Assembly: GCA_009923795.1 (NCBI GenBank)
Contig: RFSU01000001.1
Span: 1 to 40,619, forward strand
Direction of reading: 5' to 3'
Source: Sphingomonadaceae bacterium
GTDB taxonomy: Bacteria > Pseudomonadota > Alphaproteobacteria > Sphingomonadales > Sphingomonadaceae
Length of the DNA: 40,619 nucleotides
The notes under the pieces are model-generated. The model had not been told where the DNA came from, did no database searches, and saw nothing but the letters and a program-made list of their open reading frames with translations. This document shows, one piece after another, positions 7,804 to 15,690 of the stretch (position 1 is its first letter; every line of letters begins with the position of its first letter). Made by a program: the position numbers and the translations under genes.

Positions 7804-9150
7804 TCAACGCCAGGCGGTCAGGCGACCGTCATTATCGAGGATGTAGAGCGTGTTGTCTGCAACAATGGGGGACAGCAACACTGGCCCGCCAGCCTTCGTC
7901 TCGCTCTGGATCTTTCCATCCGTTGGCGAGACATTGACCAGACGGCCTTCCGAGTTGGCGACGATCAGCCGATCCCCTGCCAGGATTGGCCCTACCCAAT
8001 TGATCGGATCTTTCTTCTTCTTTTCAACGCGATAGCGGGCGAGTTGAGTTGACCAGCGCACTTTGCCACTGCCGCGCGCGATGCAAAGAAGGCGGGCGTC
8101 ATCTGTGACCACAAACAGCCACTCACCAGCGACCCAGGGTGTTGAAATGCCCGCCAGGTTGATTTCCCAAAGGCGTTGACCTGTAACGAGCTCAAGGCTC
8201 ACCATCCGGCCGCCCTTGCCGACTGCAAACACACGGCCCCGATCCACAACCGGACTTGCATCAATATCTGCCAAGGCAGAAACAGAGGTGGTTGTACTGG
8301 TGCGGGTCAGGGCATCGCCCCAAAGAACACGACCATTTTCGTATCGATAGGCATTGAGCTCACCCGAAGAAAAGCCTGCGACAATCGTGCCCTGCCCAAT
8401 GGCGGGGGCCGCCATGCCGAACACGCCCGTCAGTTCGCTTGCGCCCGATTCCTGCCACTCAATAGAGCCATCAGAGGCCCGAATGGCGAAAATCTGATTG
8501 TCCGCCGCCATGACATAGATATTGCCAAGGCCGACCGAGGGCGCGCCGCGCAAGGGACCAGCAGGACGCTTCTTCCAAATGACACTGCCATCGGCTGCCT
8601 TTAATGCAGCAACATCGCCAAGACCATTTGTCACGTAGAGAACATCGCCCTCGACACTGACCCCGCCGCCCCAAAGCGCGCGCCGATCCTTGCCGCCATC
8701 GCCAAAGACAATGCTCCAAAGCTGACGGCCAGACCGCGTATCAAAGGCATAAACACGCGATTGCGTGTCCATGACGTATAATTTGCCGTCGGACACAACG
8801 GGCGCAGATGCCAATCGGGCCTTCTTGCTGGACCCGGAGATATTCGCGCGCCAAACCGGGCCAAGGGACGCGCCCAAGGCCACATGCTCCATTGCCTTTC
8901 CAGCATTGCCACCTGGTTGACTCCAAGCGGCATTGGACTGAGCTGGTGGCAAAAGAACGTCGACAGACGCCAAAGCAGGATCTGCCTCCGCAGCGGCTTC
9001 AGATGTCAGGATTGGCACTCTTTGACCCATTACAGGGGTCTTTGGCTTTTTGCCGCCGCCGCCGCCGCCGAAGACACCACAGGCGGAGACCGCCAGCATC
9101 ACGGGCAGCAGGACGAGAAACTTGATGCGCTTATGCGCCAATCGGATCAT
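7804..9150 (-). CDS. bamB: Outer membrane assembly lipoprotein BamB
   Basis: BamB is a lipoprotein of the BAM complex that inserts beta-barrel proteins into the outer membrane. The 448-residue protein starts with a signal peptide ending in the lipobox LAVSAC, with lipidated Cys24. It then has a glycine run (GGGGGG, encoded by a GCC-rich tract near 9050-9075) that acts as a flexible tether. The rest is a series of PQQ-like beta-propeller blades, for example VSDGKLYVMDTQSRVYAFDTRSGRQLW and GLGNIYVMAADNQIFAIRASDG (each only partly quoted here as a pattern of hydrophobic-aromatic repeats). It overlaps the upstream yfgM stop by four bases (ATGA), so translation is coupled. Confidence 0.95.
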   Translation of the reverse strand: MIRLAHKRIKFLVLLPVMLAVSACGVFGGGGGGKKPKTPVMGQRVPILTSEAAAEADPALASVDVLLPPAQSNAAWSQPGGNAGKAMEHVALGASLGPVWRANISGSSKKARLASAPVVSDGKLYVMDTQSRVYAFDTRSGRQLWSIVFGDGGKDRRALWGGGVSVEGDVLYVTNGLGDVAALKAADGSVIWKKRPAGPLRGAPSVGLGNIYVMAADNQIFAIRASDGSIEWQESGASELTGVFGMAAPAIGQGTIVAGFSSGELNAYRYENGRVLWGDALTRTSTTTSVSALADIDASPVVDRGRVFAVGKGGRMVSLELVTGQRLWEINLAGISTPWVAGEWLFVVTDDARLLCIARGSGKVRWSTQLARYRVEKKKKDPINWVGPILAGDRLIVANSEGRLVNVSPTDGKIQSETKAGGPVLLSPIVADNTLYILDNDGRLTAWR

Positions 9151-9854
9151 TTGGCTTGTCCTTGTTCGGCCGGAAGGGCCAGTCGAGCATTGAGCGACGC
9201 CGACATGTTTCTTGCCCGGCCCCGGATCGACTCCGGAACCTTGGGATCAGCCGCAATATCAGCAAATAACTTTGCTGCAGGCTGAACGCGCTGCTTTTTC
9301 AGATAGGCAATAGCCACCATTTCGCCCGCACTGCCGAACCATGCATTATCGCGAACTGCCAAAGGCGAGAGACGCGCAATCACTTCATCCGGCGCCAACC
9401 GATCATATTGAACGGCAGTCTGCCGGATCAGGGCAAGATCACGCCAAGGCTGTGCGATCGTCTCATCCTTAGCGAGCTGACTATAAATCTTGGCAGCACC
9501 ATCCAAATTCTGCTTTTGTATCAGCAAAGCAGCCTCGGTCAGAAGCGCGGAAGCACGATATCCATCATTTGACGAGGTTTTGAGCTTTGCCAGAGCAGCC
9601 GATGCGCCAGCCTCATTGCCTTCGCTAGCGTTGCGCAATGCCTCATCAAAAACTTCGCTTTCAGCAGCAGATTGTTTCGCTCTCTGCTCCTGCCAGACCA
9701 ACCAACCTGCGAGTGCCGCAAGTCCAAGGACAATGGCCGCCAAAATCCAGCGGCCATAGGATTTCCAAAAACCCGAGAGCCGGTCGCGGCGCAGCTCTTC
9801 ATCGACTTCGCGGATGAAGCTGTCTTCAGTGCTAATGGTGGGCGGCAAAGCCAA
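9147..9854 (-). CDS. yfgM: Tetratricopeptide-like membrane protein, YfgM family
   Basis: This 235-residue protein has one transmembrane helix (WILAAIVLGLAALAGWLVW, about residues 31-50) after a short cytoplasmic segment. A helical tetratricopeptide-like domain follows, placed outside the cytoplasm. This matches the YfgM family, which in E. coli is an ancillary subunit of the SecYEG/PpiD translocon and also sits before bamB. The annotated start is a TTG at 9854: no Met codon occurs nearby, and a GGGGAG sequence is correctly spaced upstream. It heads the yfgM-bamB-der cluster and overlaps bamB by four bases. panB lies upstream on the same strand, 72 bases away. Confidence 0.86.
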   Translation of the reverse strand: MALPPTISTEDSFIREVDEELRRDRLSGFWKSYGRWILAAIVLGLAALAGWLVWQEQRAKQSAAESEVFDEALRNASEGNEAGASAALAKLKTSSNDGYRASALLTEAALLIQKQNLDGAAKIYSQLAKDETIAQPWRDLALIRQTAVQYDRLAPDEVIARLSPLAVRDNAWFGSAGEMVAIAYLKKQRVQPAAKLFADIAADPKVPESIRGRARNMSASLNARLALPAEQGQAK

Positions 9855-9926
9855 AACAGGTCTCCCCAGTCAAATCTGCCTGATCCCTTAGCCGGGCCTT
9901 GGCCAGAGGGAAAGCGTCTTAGGTCT

Positions 9927-10790
9927 TTAAGGAAGGTAAAGCTGATCAGCAGCCGGAAAGCTGCGGTTTCGAACATCTTTCGCATATTGCTCAACCGCTT
10001 CGGCGACAAAGCTCGACATGCCAGCATACTTTTTGACGAATTTGGGGGTGCGTTCGAACAGCCCGAGCATGTCTTCGGTCACCAACACTTGGCCATCGCA
10101 CTGCGCCGATGCGCCAATCCCAATGGTCGGGCAGGAGACTTTGTTTGTAATTTCGATTGCGATCGGTTCCAACACGCCTTCAATCACCATGGCAAAGGCC
10201 CCGGCATCTGCCATTGCAATGGCATCTTCCACGATGGCACGGGCCTCTGTCTCGCTTTTTCCTCGGACGCCATAGCCACCGAGAATGTTGACCGCTTGCG
10301 GCGTAAGCCCGACATGCGCCATCACCGGAATACCACGCGATGTCAGAAACTCGACCGTCGGGGCCAACACCTTGCCGCCTTCAATCTTAACGCCAGCGGC
10401 ACCCGTTTCCTTCAACAGGCGCGAGGCATTGGCAAAGGCTTGCTCTGGCGATCCTTCATAACTGCCAAAGGGCATATCGACGATCACCGCAGCATGATAG
10501 CTGCCCCGCACAACAGCCGCGCCATGGGCCGCCATCATTTCCATCGTGACGGCAACTGTATGCGGCAGGCCGTAAATCACCTGCCCCAGCGAATCCCCAA
10601 CCAGCAAGAGATCGCAATGCGGATCCAGTATCTGGGCCATACGCACAGTATACGCGGTCAACATTACCAGCGGCTCTCCGCCTTTACGCTGGCGGATGCG
10701 CGGGACCGTGAGGCGCTTCATCGGGGTCGGCATTGGGTTTGCGCGACTGGTGGACGTGTCGAGTGTGAAAGTGGTCGAGGTCGTAGACAT
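9927..10790 (-). CDS. panB: 3-methyl-2-oxobutanoate hydroxymethyltransferase (ketopantoate hydroxymethyltransferase)
   Basis: PanB transfers a hydroxymethyl group from methylene-tetrahydrofolate to 2-oxoisovalerate, giving ketopantoate, the first step towards pantothenate and coenzyme A. The 287-residue protein has the magnesium-binding LLLVGDSLGQVIYG motif. It also has TVAVTMEMMAAHGAAVVRG, the GAAGVKIEGG strand, VMAHVGLTPQAVN, and PTIGIGASAQCDGQVLV with EDMLGL near the C-terminus. A poorly conserved N-terminal stretch of about 25 residues precedes the core. The start ATG at 10790 has a strong AGGAG five bases upstream. panC is not adjacent in this window. Confidence 0.96.
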   Translation of the reverse strand: MSTTSTTFTLDTSTSRANPMPTPMKRLTVPRIRQRKGGEPLVMLTAYTVRMAQILDPHCDLLLVGDSLGQVIYGLPHTVAVTMEMMAAHGAAVVRGSYHAAVIVDMPFGSYEGSPEQAFANASRLLKETGAAGVKIEGGKVLAPTVEFLTSRGIPVMAHVGLTPQAVNILGGYGVRGKSETEARAIVEDAIAMADAGAFAMVIEGVLEPIAIEITNKVSCPTIGIGASAQCDGQVLVTEDMLGLFERTPKFVKKYAGMSSFVAEAVEQYAKDVRNRSFPAADQLYLP

Positions 10791-10975
10791 AACTTCTCCT
10801 TACCCCGCATCGGCCCATCGGAAAAGCCCGTGGCCAGTGTTGCCCGTTTTATGACAGTTTTGCGACAAAAACTTGCTGCACCGCAAGAAATTAGATAGGC
10901 GCGGCCGAATGCGCGTAGCGCGGCGCCAAAATGCTCGCTTGTGCAAACAACTAAATTTGGGGGCTTTTACGCCAA

Positions 10976-12082
10976 ATGACGGACGCGACGACATATTCTG
11001 GCATGCCAGACAGGGCCGCTTGGCGTGCATTTGTGCCGACGCAAAAAAGCCTGCGCTTTCAGCGCGATTTGCCCGAGGGAGAGAGGCTGTTTCTCTCCTC
11101 AATGCTTGCGTTCATTGGTGTTGCGGGTGTTATCCTTTACCTTGCTACCCCAGTTCCATTTGCGTCTCTCGCCCGCGGGATGAGCCTGTATCTCATGCTT
11201 CCTCTTGTAAGCGTTTCCATCGTTTGGGGCGTGATTCGGGTGGCGGAAAAAATTGCAGGTCATCGCTTTGCTATTGTACATGCCCGCGGACAGTGGATGT
11301 TGGCGACCGCCGTTGCAACGAGTTCATTCATTCCGATTTACGGCCTGTTTAAGCAGTATGTGCTCAAAGCCAGAGGCTTTCCGATGGATACCGCACTTGC
11401 CGAAATCGACCGGTTTTTCTTGTTCGGTTATGATGCCTGGGAAGTCACACACCATCTCTTCCCTTCTGTCTGGGCAACCATAATGCTTGACCGGGCCTAT
11501 GGCGTGTGGCTGCCAATCCTGATGTTCTGCCCGGTTCTCTGGGCGGCACTGGTTGAAGACCCAAGGGTGCGCGCGCGGCTCATCGCGTGTTGGATCGGCG
11601 TCTGGGTGATTGTCGGCGGCGTTGCGGCTTGGCTATTGGCCTTTGCTGGCCCCATGTATTATCCCCATTTTATTGGCCAGGACGCCAGCTTTTCGGCCCT
11701 GCATGACCAGATTGTCGTGCAAAGCCAATTGGCACGCAAAGCGGGAAAAATGGTCGCGACACCAGCTGGTCATATATTGCTGATGAAACGCTATGAATCG
11801 GGCATTTACATGCCCGGCTTTGGCATATCGGCAATGCCGTCCGTCCATGTATCCATGTCTATATTGTTCGCCATTGGCGGCTTTGCCTTACGGCGCTGGA
11901 TCGGCTGGGCACTGACAGCTTATGCCGCGATCATCTGGCTGGGATCAATCCATCTGGGCTGGCATTATGCAGCTGACGGCATTGTTGGTGCCGCTTTGAC
12001 CATAGGGATGTGGAAAGCGTCTGCACCCATTGCCAAGTCGTTTGAACGGCGTCGTTCTGCTCTAGAGGAAGACCGCCTCTAA
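10976..12082 (+). CDS. PAP2-superfamily integral membrane protein (inositolphosphotransferase-like)
   Basis: This 368-residue protein has about seven or eight hydrophobic helices. The PAP2 phosphatase/transferase signature is in its last third: GISAMPSVHVSMSI (with the catalytic-site His) and IHLGWHYAADGIVGAAL. The arrangement resembles PAP2_3/Aur1-like proteins, which move phospho-alcohol head groups between lipids or dephosphorylate lipid phosphates at the membrane. Sphingomonads make sphingolipids, so a ceramide-related role is conceivable but not shown. The start is ATG at 10976, with GGGGGC about ten bases upstream. Its stop codon abuts that of the convergent glycerophosphodiesterase gene with no bases between. 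Confidence 0.82.
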   Translation: MTDATTYSGMPDRAAWRAFVPTQKSLRFQRDLPEGERLFLSSMLAFIGVAGVILYLATPVPFASLARGMSLYLMLPLVSVSIVWGVIRVAEKIAGHRFAIVHARGQWMLATAVATSSFIPIYGLFKQYVLKARGFPMDTALAEIDRFFLFGYDAWEVTHHLFPSVWATIMLDRAYGVWLPILMFCPVLWAALVEDPRVRARLIACWIGVWVIVGGVAAWLLAFAGPMYYPHFIGQDASFSALHDQIVVQSQLARKAGKMVATPAGHILLMKRYESGIYMPGFGISAMPSVHVSMSILFAIGGFALRRWIGWALTAYAAIIWLGSIHLGWHYAADGIVGAALTIGMWKASAPIAKSFERRRSALEEDRL

Positions 12083-13129
12083 TCAGTCAGAAAGCGCCGC
12101 GCGCGCTTCGGCTGAATGGTCGGAAAAAATCCCATCCACGCCCGCCGCAACAAAGGCCTTAATCTCCGACGCAAGATCGCCCTTTTCTCTGGGATCGGAA
12201 CTCGTTTTGAGCCCGGTTGGCAGGAAATAATTCTCTGCCCGAAACGTCCAAGGATGAACCTCTAAGCCAACGGCATGCGCTTGCTCTACAAGCTGGGTCG
12301 GATGCCCCAAATGGCCGTCTGCGGTGCGCGCAATGACCAAGTCCTTGAACGGACCAATCCCGTCCGCATAAGCCGCTATCGCCTTGAGCCCATCTGGCGT
12401 AATCATTTCAGTATAAAGCATCTCGGGCAGATCCGCCGGCCCAGATTCAGAAGCGATCAATTGGATCAGCCGCACCTGCGTCTTGCCCCGCAGCGCCCGA
12501 AGATTTCCAACTTCAAAAGATTGAATGAAGACGGGCGATCCGGACTTAGTCAGCCCATATTTTGCCAGCGCGACCAGCAGAGGCGCCTCATGAGGCAGGC
12601 CAATCGACGTGAAATAGCTAGGATGCTTGGTTTCCGGATAGACGCCAATAACGCGACCCCGCACCTGTCCTTCGGTCTGTGCGAGCGCCAGAATCTCATC
12701 GAAACTGGGGATTAGAAACTGGCCATCATAGGCGATGTTGGCCACACGCAATTCGGGCAGACGCTCTCGCGCTTTTAGCGTCCGCAATTCTGCAAAGGTG
12801 AAATCTTCGGTAAACCAGCCTGTTACGCTCTGCCCGTCGATGGTCTTCGTCGCCCGGCGCGCTGCAAATTCGTTCCGCTGCGCAACATCGGTTGTGCCCG
12901 AAATCTCATTTTCATGTCGGGCGACAAGAACCCCATCTTTGCTCAGCACCAGATCAGGCTCGATGAAATCTGCGCCCATTTCAATGGCCAGACGATAGGC
13001 CTCAAGCGTATGCTCGGGCCGGTCGCCGCTCGCGCCGCGATGCGCGATCAGGATGGGACGTTCAGCGAAAGCAGGCATGGGAGATATCACGATGACAAGA
13101 CAGAAGAGAAGGAGGAGCTTGATCGGCAT
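12083..13129 (-). CDS. glpQ: Periplasmic glycerophosphodiester phosphodiesterase
   Basis: GlpQ-type enzymes hydrolyse deacylated phospholipids (glycerophosphodiesters) to glycerol-3-phosphate and an alcohol. The 348-residue protein has a signal peptide (KLLLLFCLVIVISPMPAFA). The GDPD domain opens with PILIAHRGASGDRPEHTLEAY, where the catalytic His-Arg pair is intact and His replaces the usual Asn of PENT. It continues with GADFIEPDLVLSKDGVLVARH and later VYPETKHP, and ends in GVDGIFSDHS. Length and extra inserted segments fit the periplasmic GlpQ rather than cytoplasmic UgpQ. No glycerol-3-phosphate transporter is adjacent; the convergent neighbour is a PAP2 lipid enzyme. Confidence 0.93.
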   Translation of the reverse strand: MPIKLLLLFCLVIVISPMPAFAERPILIAHRGASGDRPEHTLEAYRLAIEMGADFIEPDLVLSKDGVLVARHENEISGTTDVAQRNEFAARRATKTIDGQSVTGWFTEDFTFAELRTLKARERLPELRVANIAYDGQFLIPSFDEILALAQTEGQVRGRVIGVYPETKHPSYFTSIGLPHEAPLLVALAKYGLTKSGSPVFIQSFEVGNLRALRGKTQVRLIQLIASESGPADLPEMLYTEMITPDGLKAIAAYADGIGPFKDLVIARTADGHLGHPTQLVEQAHAVGLEVHPWTFRAENYFLPTGLKTSSDPREKGDLASEIKAFVAAGVDGIFSDHSAEARAALSD

Positions 13130-13172
13130 AACGGCCGTTTACCGAATCCTTATGGCTGATTGATGTCATGGC

Positions 13173-13520
13173 TTAGCCAAATATCTTCTGCCAAGCATCG
13201 GGCTTGAACCCAGCGAGAAGTCCGCCGGGATATTCCGCAATCGGGCGTTTGATCATAGATGGCTGGGCAATCATCAGCGCAATGGCACGCACTTGATCAA
13301 GGCCGGCTTTGTCTGCCTCTGGCAGCTTGCGAAAGGTCGTTCCCGCCCGGTTGAGGACCGTTTCCCAACCCAGAACATCGCACCAATGCGCCAGTTTTGC
13401 AGCGTCCGCGCCCAACTTTTTATAGTCGTGAAAGTCAAAAGCGACGCTCTGTCCTTCCAGAAAGGTACGGGCTTTTTTCACCGTATCGCAATTGGGAATG
13501 CCATAGAGTGTGACGGACAT
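13173..13520 (-). CDS. ArsC/Spx-family reductase-like protein (YffB type)
   Basis: This 115-residue thioredoxin-fold protein belongs to the ArsC/Spx superfamily in its YffB branch. It has a single N-terminal active-site-like Cys (YGIPNCDTVKKARTFL), the DYKKLGAD segment, and the family ending SMIKRPIAEY followed by GFKPDAW. YffB proteins are not proven arsenate reductases; a glutathione-dependent thiol role has been suggested. It should not be counted as part of the arsenic operon next door. The displaced guaA 3' end lies only four bases before its ATG at 13520, so it probably once followed guaA directly. An upstream in-frame extension runs through that repeat and was not used. Confidence 0.88.
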   Translation of the reverse strand: MSVTLYGIPNCDTVKKARTFLEGQSVAFDFHDYKKLGADAAKLAHWCDVLGWETVLNRAGTTFRKLPEADKAGLDQVRAIALMIAQPSMIKRPIAEYPGGLLAGFKPDAWQKIFG

Positions 13521-13525
13521 GGACT

Positions 13526-13544
13526 TATTCCCACTCGATCGTAC
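13526..13544. repeat. Left attachment-site-like repeat (displaced guaA 3' end)
   Basis: The plus strand reads TATTCCCACTCGATCGTAC. On the minus strand it encodes Thr-Ile-Glu-Trp-Glu followed by TAA, the exact C-terminus of GuaA. A stop codon three codons upstream in the same frame shows that similarity to guaA ends at the boundary. It differs from the right copy at three positions, two of them in synonymous codon positions. Confidence 0.8.
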
Positions 13545-13583
13545 TTCGTCAAAATAACCACCTATTCTCAATGATATGCCAAA

Positions 13584-13605
13584 ACTTTGTAACTACTTTG
13601 CAACT
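13584..13605. repeat. Tandem 11-bp direct repeats ACTTTGYAACT
   Basis: Two adjacent copies, ACTTTGTAACT (13584-13594) and ACTTTGCAACT (13595-13605), differ by one base. They lie 40-60 bases inside the left attachment-like repeat. That is where arm-type sites for a tyrosine recombinase or an excisionase would be expected, but no such protein is encoded here. Confidence 0.6.
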
Positions 13606-13616
13606 CTCGGTGCAAT

Positions 13617-13645
13617 CTAATTTCACTGCAAGTGACTGAAATTAG
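13617..13645. repeat. Perfect 9-bp inverted repeat
   Basis: CTAATTTCA (13617-13625) and TGAAATTAG (13637-13645) are exact reverse complements separated by 11 bases. No T-tract follows on either strand, so an intrinsic terminator for the arsenite transporter is not well supported. A protein-binding site within the island margin is equally possible. Confidence 0.55.
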
Positions 13646-13748
13646 TCGATTTCATACCGCAGTTCAACATGGTTCGCGGCACGGTTTGCCAGATCCCAAA
13701 CAAGGATTACTTTAGGTTCATGACGGAGAACCGGACATTGAACAACGA

Positions 13749-14810
13749 TCAGACTTGCTGATGAATGGTACTTGCGAAGTGGCGCCGCCCTAAACGAACT
13801 GCGATCCCAACGAGCAGAACAAGAATGGGAACCTCAACTAGAGGTCCAATCACTGCTGCAAACGCAATAGGCGAGGCAAGACCAAACGCGGAGATTGCGA
13901 CCGCAATCGCGAGTTCGAAATTGTTGGATGCTGCGGTGAATGCCAGCGACACCGTCCTCGGATAATCCAAGTCAATTATCTTACCCATGAAGAAACTGAC
14001 CGTGAACATAATCAGGAAGTAAATCACCAGCGGCACAGCGATGCGAAGTGCATCGAACGGAAGCGCTAACATGTCGCCACCCTTTAGAGTGAACATGGCG
14101 ATAATTGTGAAGAGTAAAGCAACAAGCGTTATTGGACCAATTTTCGGCAGGAAATTTGTTACAAACCAATCTTCGCCTCGCTGTCGGATGAGAACTGCTC
14201 TCGTTAAAAACCCAGCAGCAAACGGAATACCAAGATAGAGCAGAACTGCCCTTGCGATGGTCCAGAAACCTATATCGACAACATGAGCTTCCAACCCGAA
14301 TACCGACGGAAGGAACGTCAAGTATATCCACGCAAAGGGTGCAAAGAACAGGATTTGGAAGAGCGAATTAAAGGCAACGAGACCTGCCACATACTGACTG
14401 CTTCCGCCGGCTAGTTGGTTCCATACGAGAACCATCGCGATGCAGCGAGCAAGTCCAATCAGGATCACGCCAGTCATATACTCTGGTTGATCGCGCAGGA
14501 AGATAACTGCGAGCGTGAACATCAATGCTGGTCCGATCAACCAGTTCTGAACCAACGAAAGAGCGAGAACACGCTTATCCTGGAACACTTCACCCAGACG
14601 CTCATATTTCACCTTCGCGAGAGGGGGATACATCATCAGGATTAGACCAGCCGCAATGGGTAGGTTGGTCCCATCGACTGACAATGCGTTGAGAGATTGC
14701 GGAATGGCGGGGAATGCAGCGCCAAGACCGACCCCGAGCGCCATCGCCGCGAAAATCCAAAAAGTTAGATATCGGTCGAGGAATGCAAGGCGAGACGTCG
14801 TTTTGTTCAT
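13749..14810 (-). CDS. acr3: Arsenite efflux transporter, ACR3 family
   Basis: ACR3 permeases expel arsenite from the cell. This 353-residue protein has about ten membrane helices. It contains the key family residues: Cys123 in GLARCIAMVLVWNQLAGG and Glu326 in GPLVEVPILVLLVG, equivalent to the essential Cys and Glu found in studied ACR3 proteins. FTAASNNFELAIAVAI is also typical. It overlaps the stop of arsC by four bases (ATGA), so the two are coupled. It is the last gene of arsR-arsC-acr3, which is driven from upstream of arsR. Confidence 0.96.
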   Translation of the reverse strand: MNKTTSRLAFLDRYLTFWIFAAMALGVGLGAAFPAIPQSLNALSVDGTNLPIAAGLILMMYPPLAKVKYERLGEVFQDKRVLALSLVQNWLIGPALMFTLAVIFLRDQPEYMTGVILIGLARCIAMVLVWNQLAGGSSQYVAGLVAFNSLFQILFFAPFAWIYLTFLPSVFGLEAHVVDIGFWTIARAVLLYLGIPFAAGFLTRAVLIRQRGEDWFVTNFLPKIGPITLVALLFTIIAMFTLKGGDMLALPFDALRIAVPLVIYFLIMFTVSFFMGKIIDLDYPRTVSLAFTAASNNFELAIAVAISAFGLASPIAFAAVIGPLVEVPILVLLVGIAVRLGRRHFASTIHQQV

Positions 14811-15325
14811 GCTTCTTGCTCCGACGGGTATTCGCGTGTGCCAATTTCCTTGAGCTGGTTTTTCAAACTTATCGGGTCGAGTGAGGACAAAGGAAGGCTT
14901 GCAAAAAGAGAAATCCGGCTACGCATCATGCGATAGGCAGACTGAAAGGCAGCGTATTGCTCTGCGTTGCTCCCTTCAACCGCAGCAGGGTCGGGTATGC
15001 CCCAATGTGCAGTCATCGGATGACCGACCCAAACGGGGCAGGTCTCTTGGGATGCATTATCGCACACGGTGAAAACGAAATCGAGTTGGGGAGTGTTAGA
15101 ACCTGAAAATTCATCCCAACTTTTTGACCTGAAATAGGACGTATCATGTCCCAACGAGTTCAGCACACCTAAAGCGACAGGGTGAACCCGTCCCATAGGA
15201 AAACTGCCAGCGCTGTATCCCTTAAAGCGATCATCAAAATCATGGTTGAGGATGGATTCAGCAAGTATTGAACGGGCAGAATTTCCCGTGCAAAGAAACA
15301 GAACATTATAAATCTGTTCGGACAT
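14807..15325 (-). CDS. arsC: Arsenate reductase, low-molecular-weight phosphatase fold
   Basis: This enzyme reduces arsenate to arsenite, which ACR3 then exports. The 172-residue protein has the PTP-like anion loop LFLCTGNSARS with catalytic Cys12 and Arg18. Two further cysteines, Cys88 and Cys96, lie in TVCDNASQETCPVW, and the general-acid Asp is in WGIPDPAAVEG. This is the thiol-relay ArsC class, unrelated to the Spx-fold reductase 1.5 kb away. I chose ATG at 15325 (MSEQIYNV), 13 bases after the arsR stop; an upstream start at 15352 would overlap the arsR coding end. The C-terminus extends to YPSEQEA. Confidence 0.95.
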   Translation of the reverse strand: MSEQIYNVLFLCTGNSARSILAESILNHDFDDRFKGYSAGSFPMGRVHPVALGVLNSLGHDTSYFRSKSWDEFSGSNTPQLDFVFTVCDNASQETCPVWVGHPMTAHWGIPDPAAVEGSNAEQYAAFQSAYRMMRSRISLFASLPLSSLDPISLKNQLKEIGTREYPSEQEA

Positions 15326-15338
15326 TAGATCTCTCAAT

Positions 15339-15668
15339 TCAGCAGCAAGCAAGTTCAGCGATTAGTGGAGCGCAAAGGGTTTCGTGACCGCCACAGCAGT
15401 CTTTTGCGAGGAAGAGCATAAGTTCCCGCAGTACCGAAATTTGCGCTCGATAGATGATGGAGCGACCCTGTCGTTCAGAAACCACAAGGTTCGCGTTTTG
15501 CAGGACGCTAAGGTGTGTCGAAACAGTATTTTGAGGTGCACCAAGCGACCTGGCGATATCTCCTGCTAAAAGTCCTTCAGGTTCGTTTTGAACCAGCAGA
15601 CGGAACGCATCCAATCGACTGGATTGTGCGAGTGCCGATAATGTCGCGATTGCATGTTTCGAATCCAT
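15339..15668 (-). CDS. arsR: Arsenic-responsive repressor ArsR
   Basis: ArsR is a winged-helix repressor released from DNA by arsenite. The 109-residue protein has the recognition helix region APQNTVSTHLSVLQNANLV and wing VVSERQGRSIIYRA. Near the C-terminus are Cys91, Cys92 and Cys99 in DCCGGHETLC, plus a terminal CC pair. This places the likely arsenite site at the C-terminus, as in Acidithiobacillus-type ArsR, and not in the recognition helix as in the E. coli plasmid protein. The start is the ATG at 15668, the only Met in the N-terminal region. That ATG lies inside an inverted repeat that is probably its own operator. It is the first gene of the ars operon. Confidence 0.95.
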   Translation of the reverse strand: MDSKHAIATLSALAQSSRLDAFRLLVQNEPEGLLAGDIARSLGAPQNTVSTHLSVLQNANLVVSERQGRSIIYRAQISVLRELMLFLAKDCCGGHETLCAPLIAELACC

Positions 15669-15690
15669 ATATCTAGATGTACAGATATAT
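15667..15690 (-). promoter_or_regulatory. Probable ArsR operator overlapping the arsR start codon
   Basis: ATATATCT (15667-15674) and AGATATAT (15683-15690) are exact inverted copies around an 8-base spacer. The size and AT-rich character fit ArsR/SmtB-family operators. The start codon of arsR (15666-15668) overlaps the promoter-distal arm. A weak promoter, TTCAGG with TATATC 16 bases apart on the minus strand, runs into the repeat. If real, the mRNA would have a very short leader. Confidence 0.6.

Larger units (their letters stand above)
13571..13748. other. AT-rich left margin of the ars island, no recognised gene
   Basis: This 178-base stretch lies between the left guaA-end repeat and the stop of the arsenite transporter. 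It holds two tandem 11-base repeats and a 9-base inverted repeat, listed separately. On the minus strand, about 35 codons are open just after the transporter stop (ending in VELRYEID-stop near 13648), without a convincing start. It could be a gene remnant, but chance is not excluded. Confidence 0.45.

Noticed and set aside
9050..9075. GCCGCC repeat tract near the start of bamB
   Set aside because: It encodes a glycine run after the lipobox, a common flexible tether in lipoproteins.
9672..10898. 408-codon open frame on the plus strand
   Set aside because: Antisense to yfgM and panB, with no recognisable motif and no ribosome-binding sequence.
13173..13520. Reading the ArsC/Spx-like gene as part of the arsenic operon
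   Set aside because: It is a different fold from the island ArsC, is separated from it by the displaced guaA end, and looks like ancestral chromosomal DNA.
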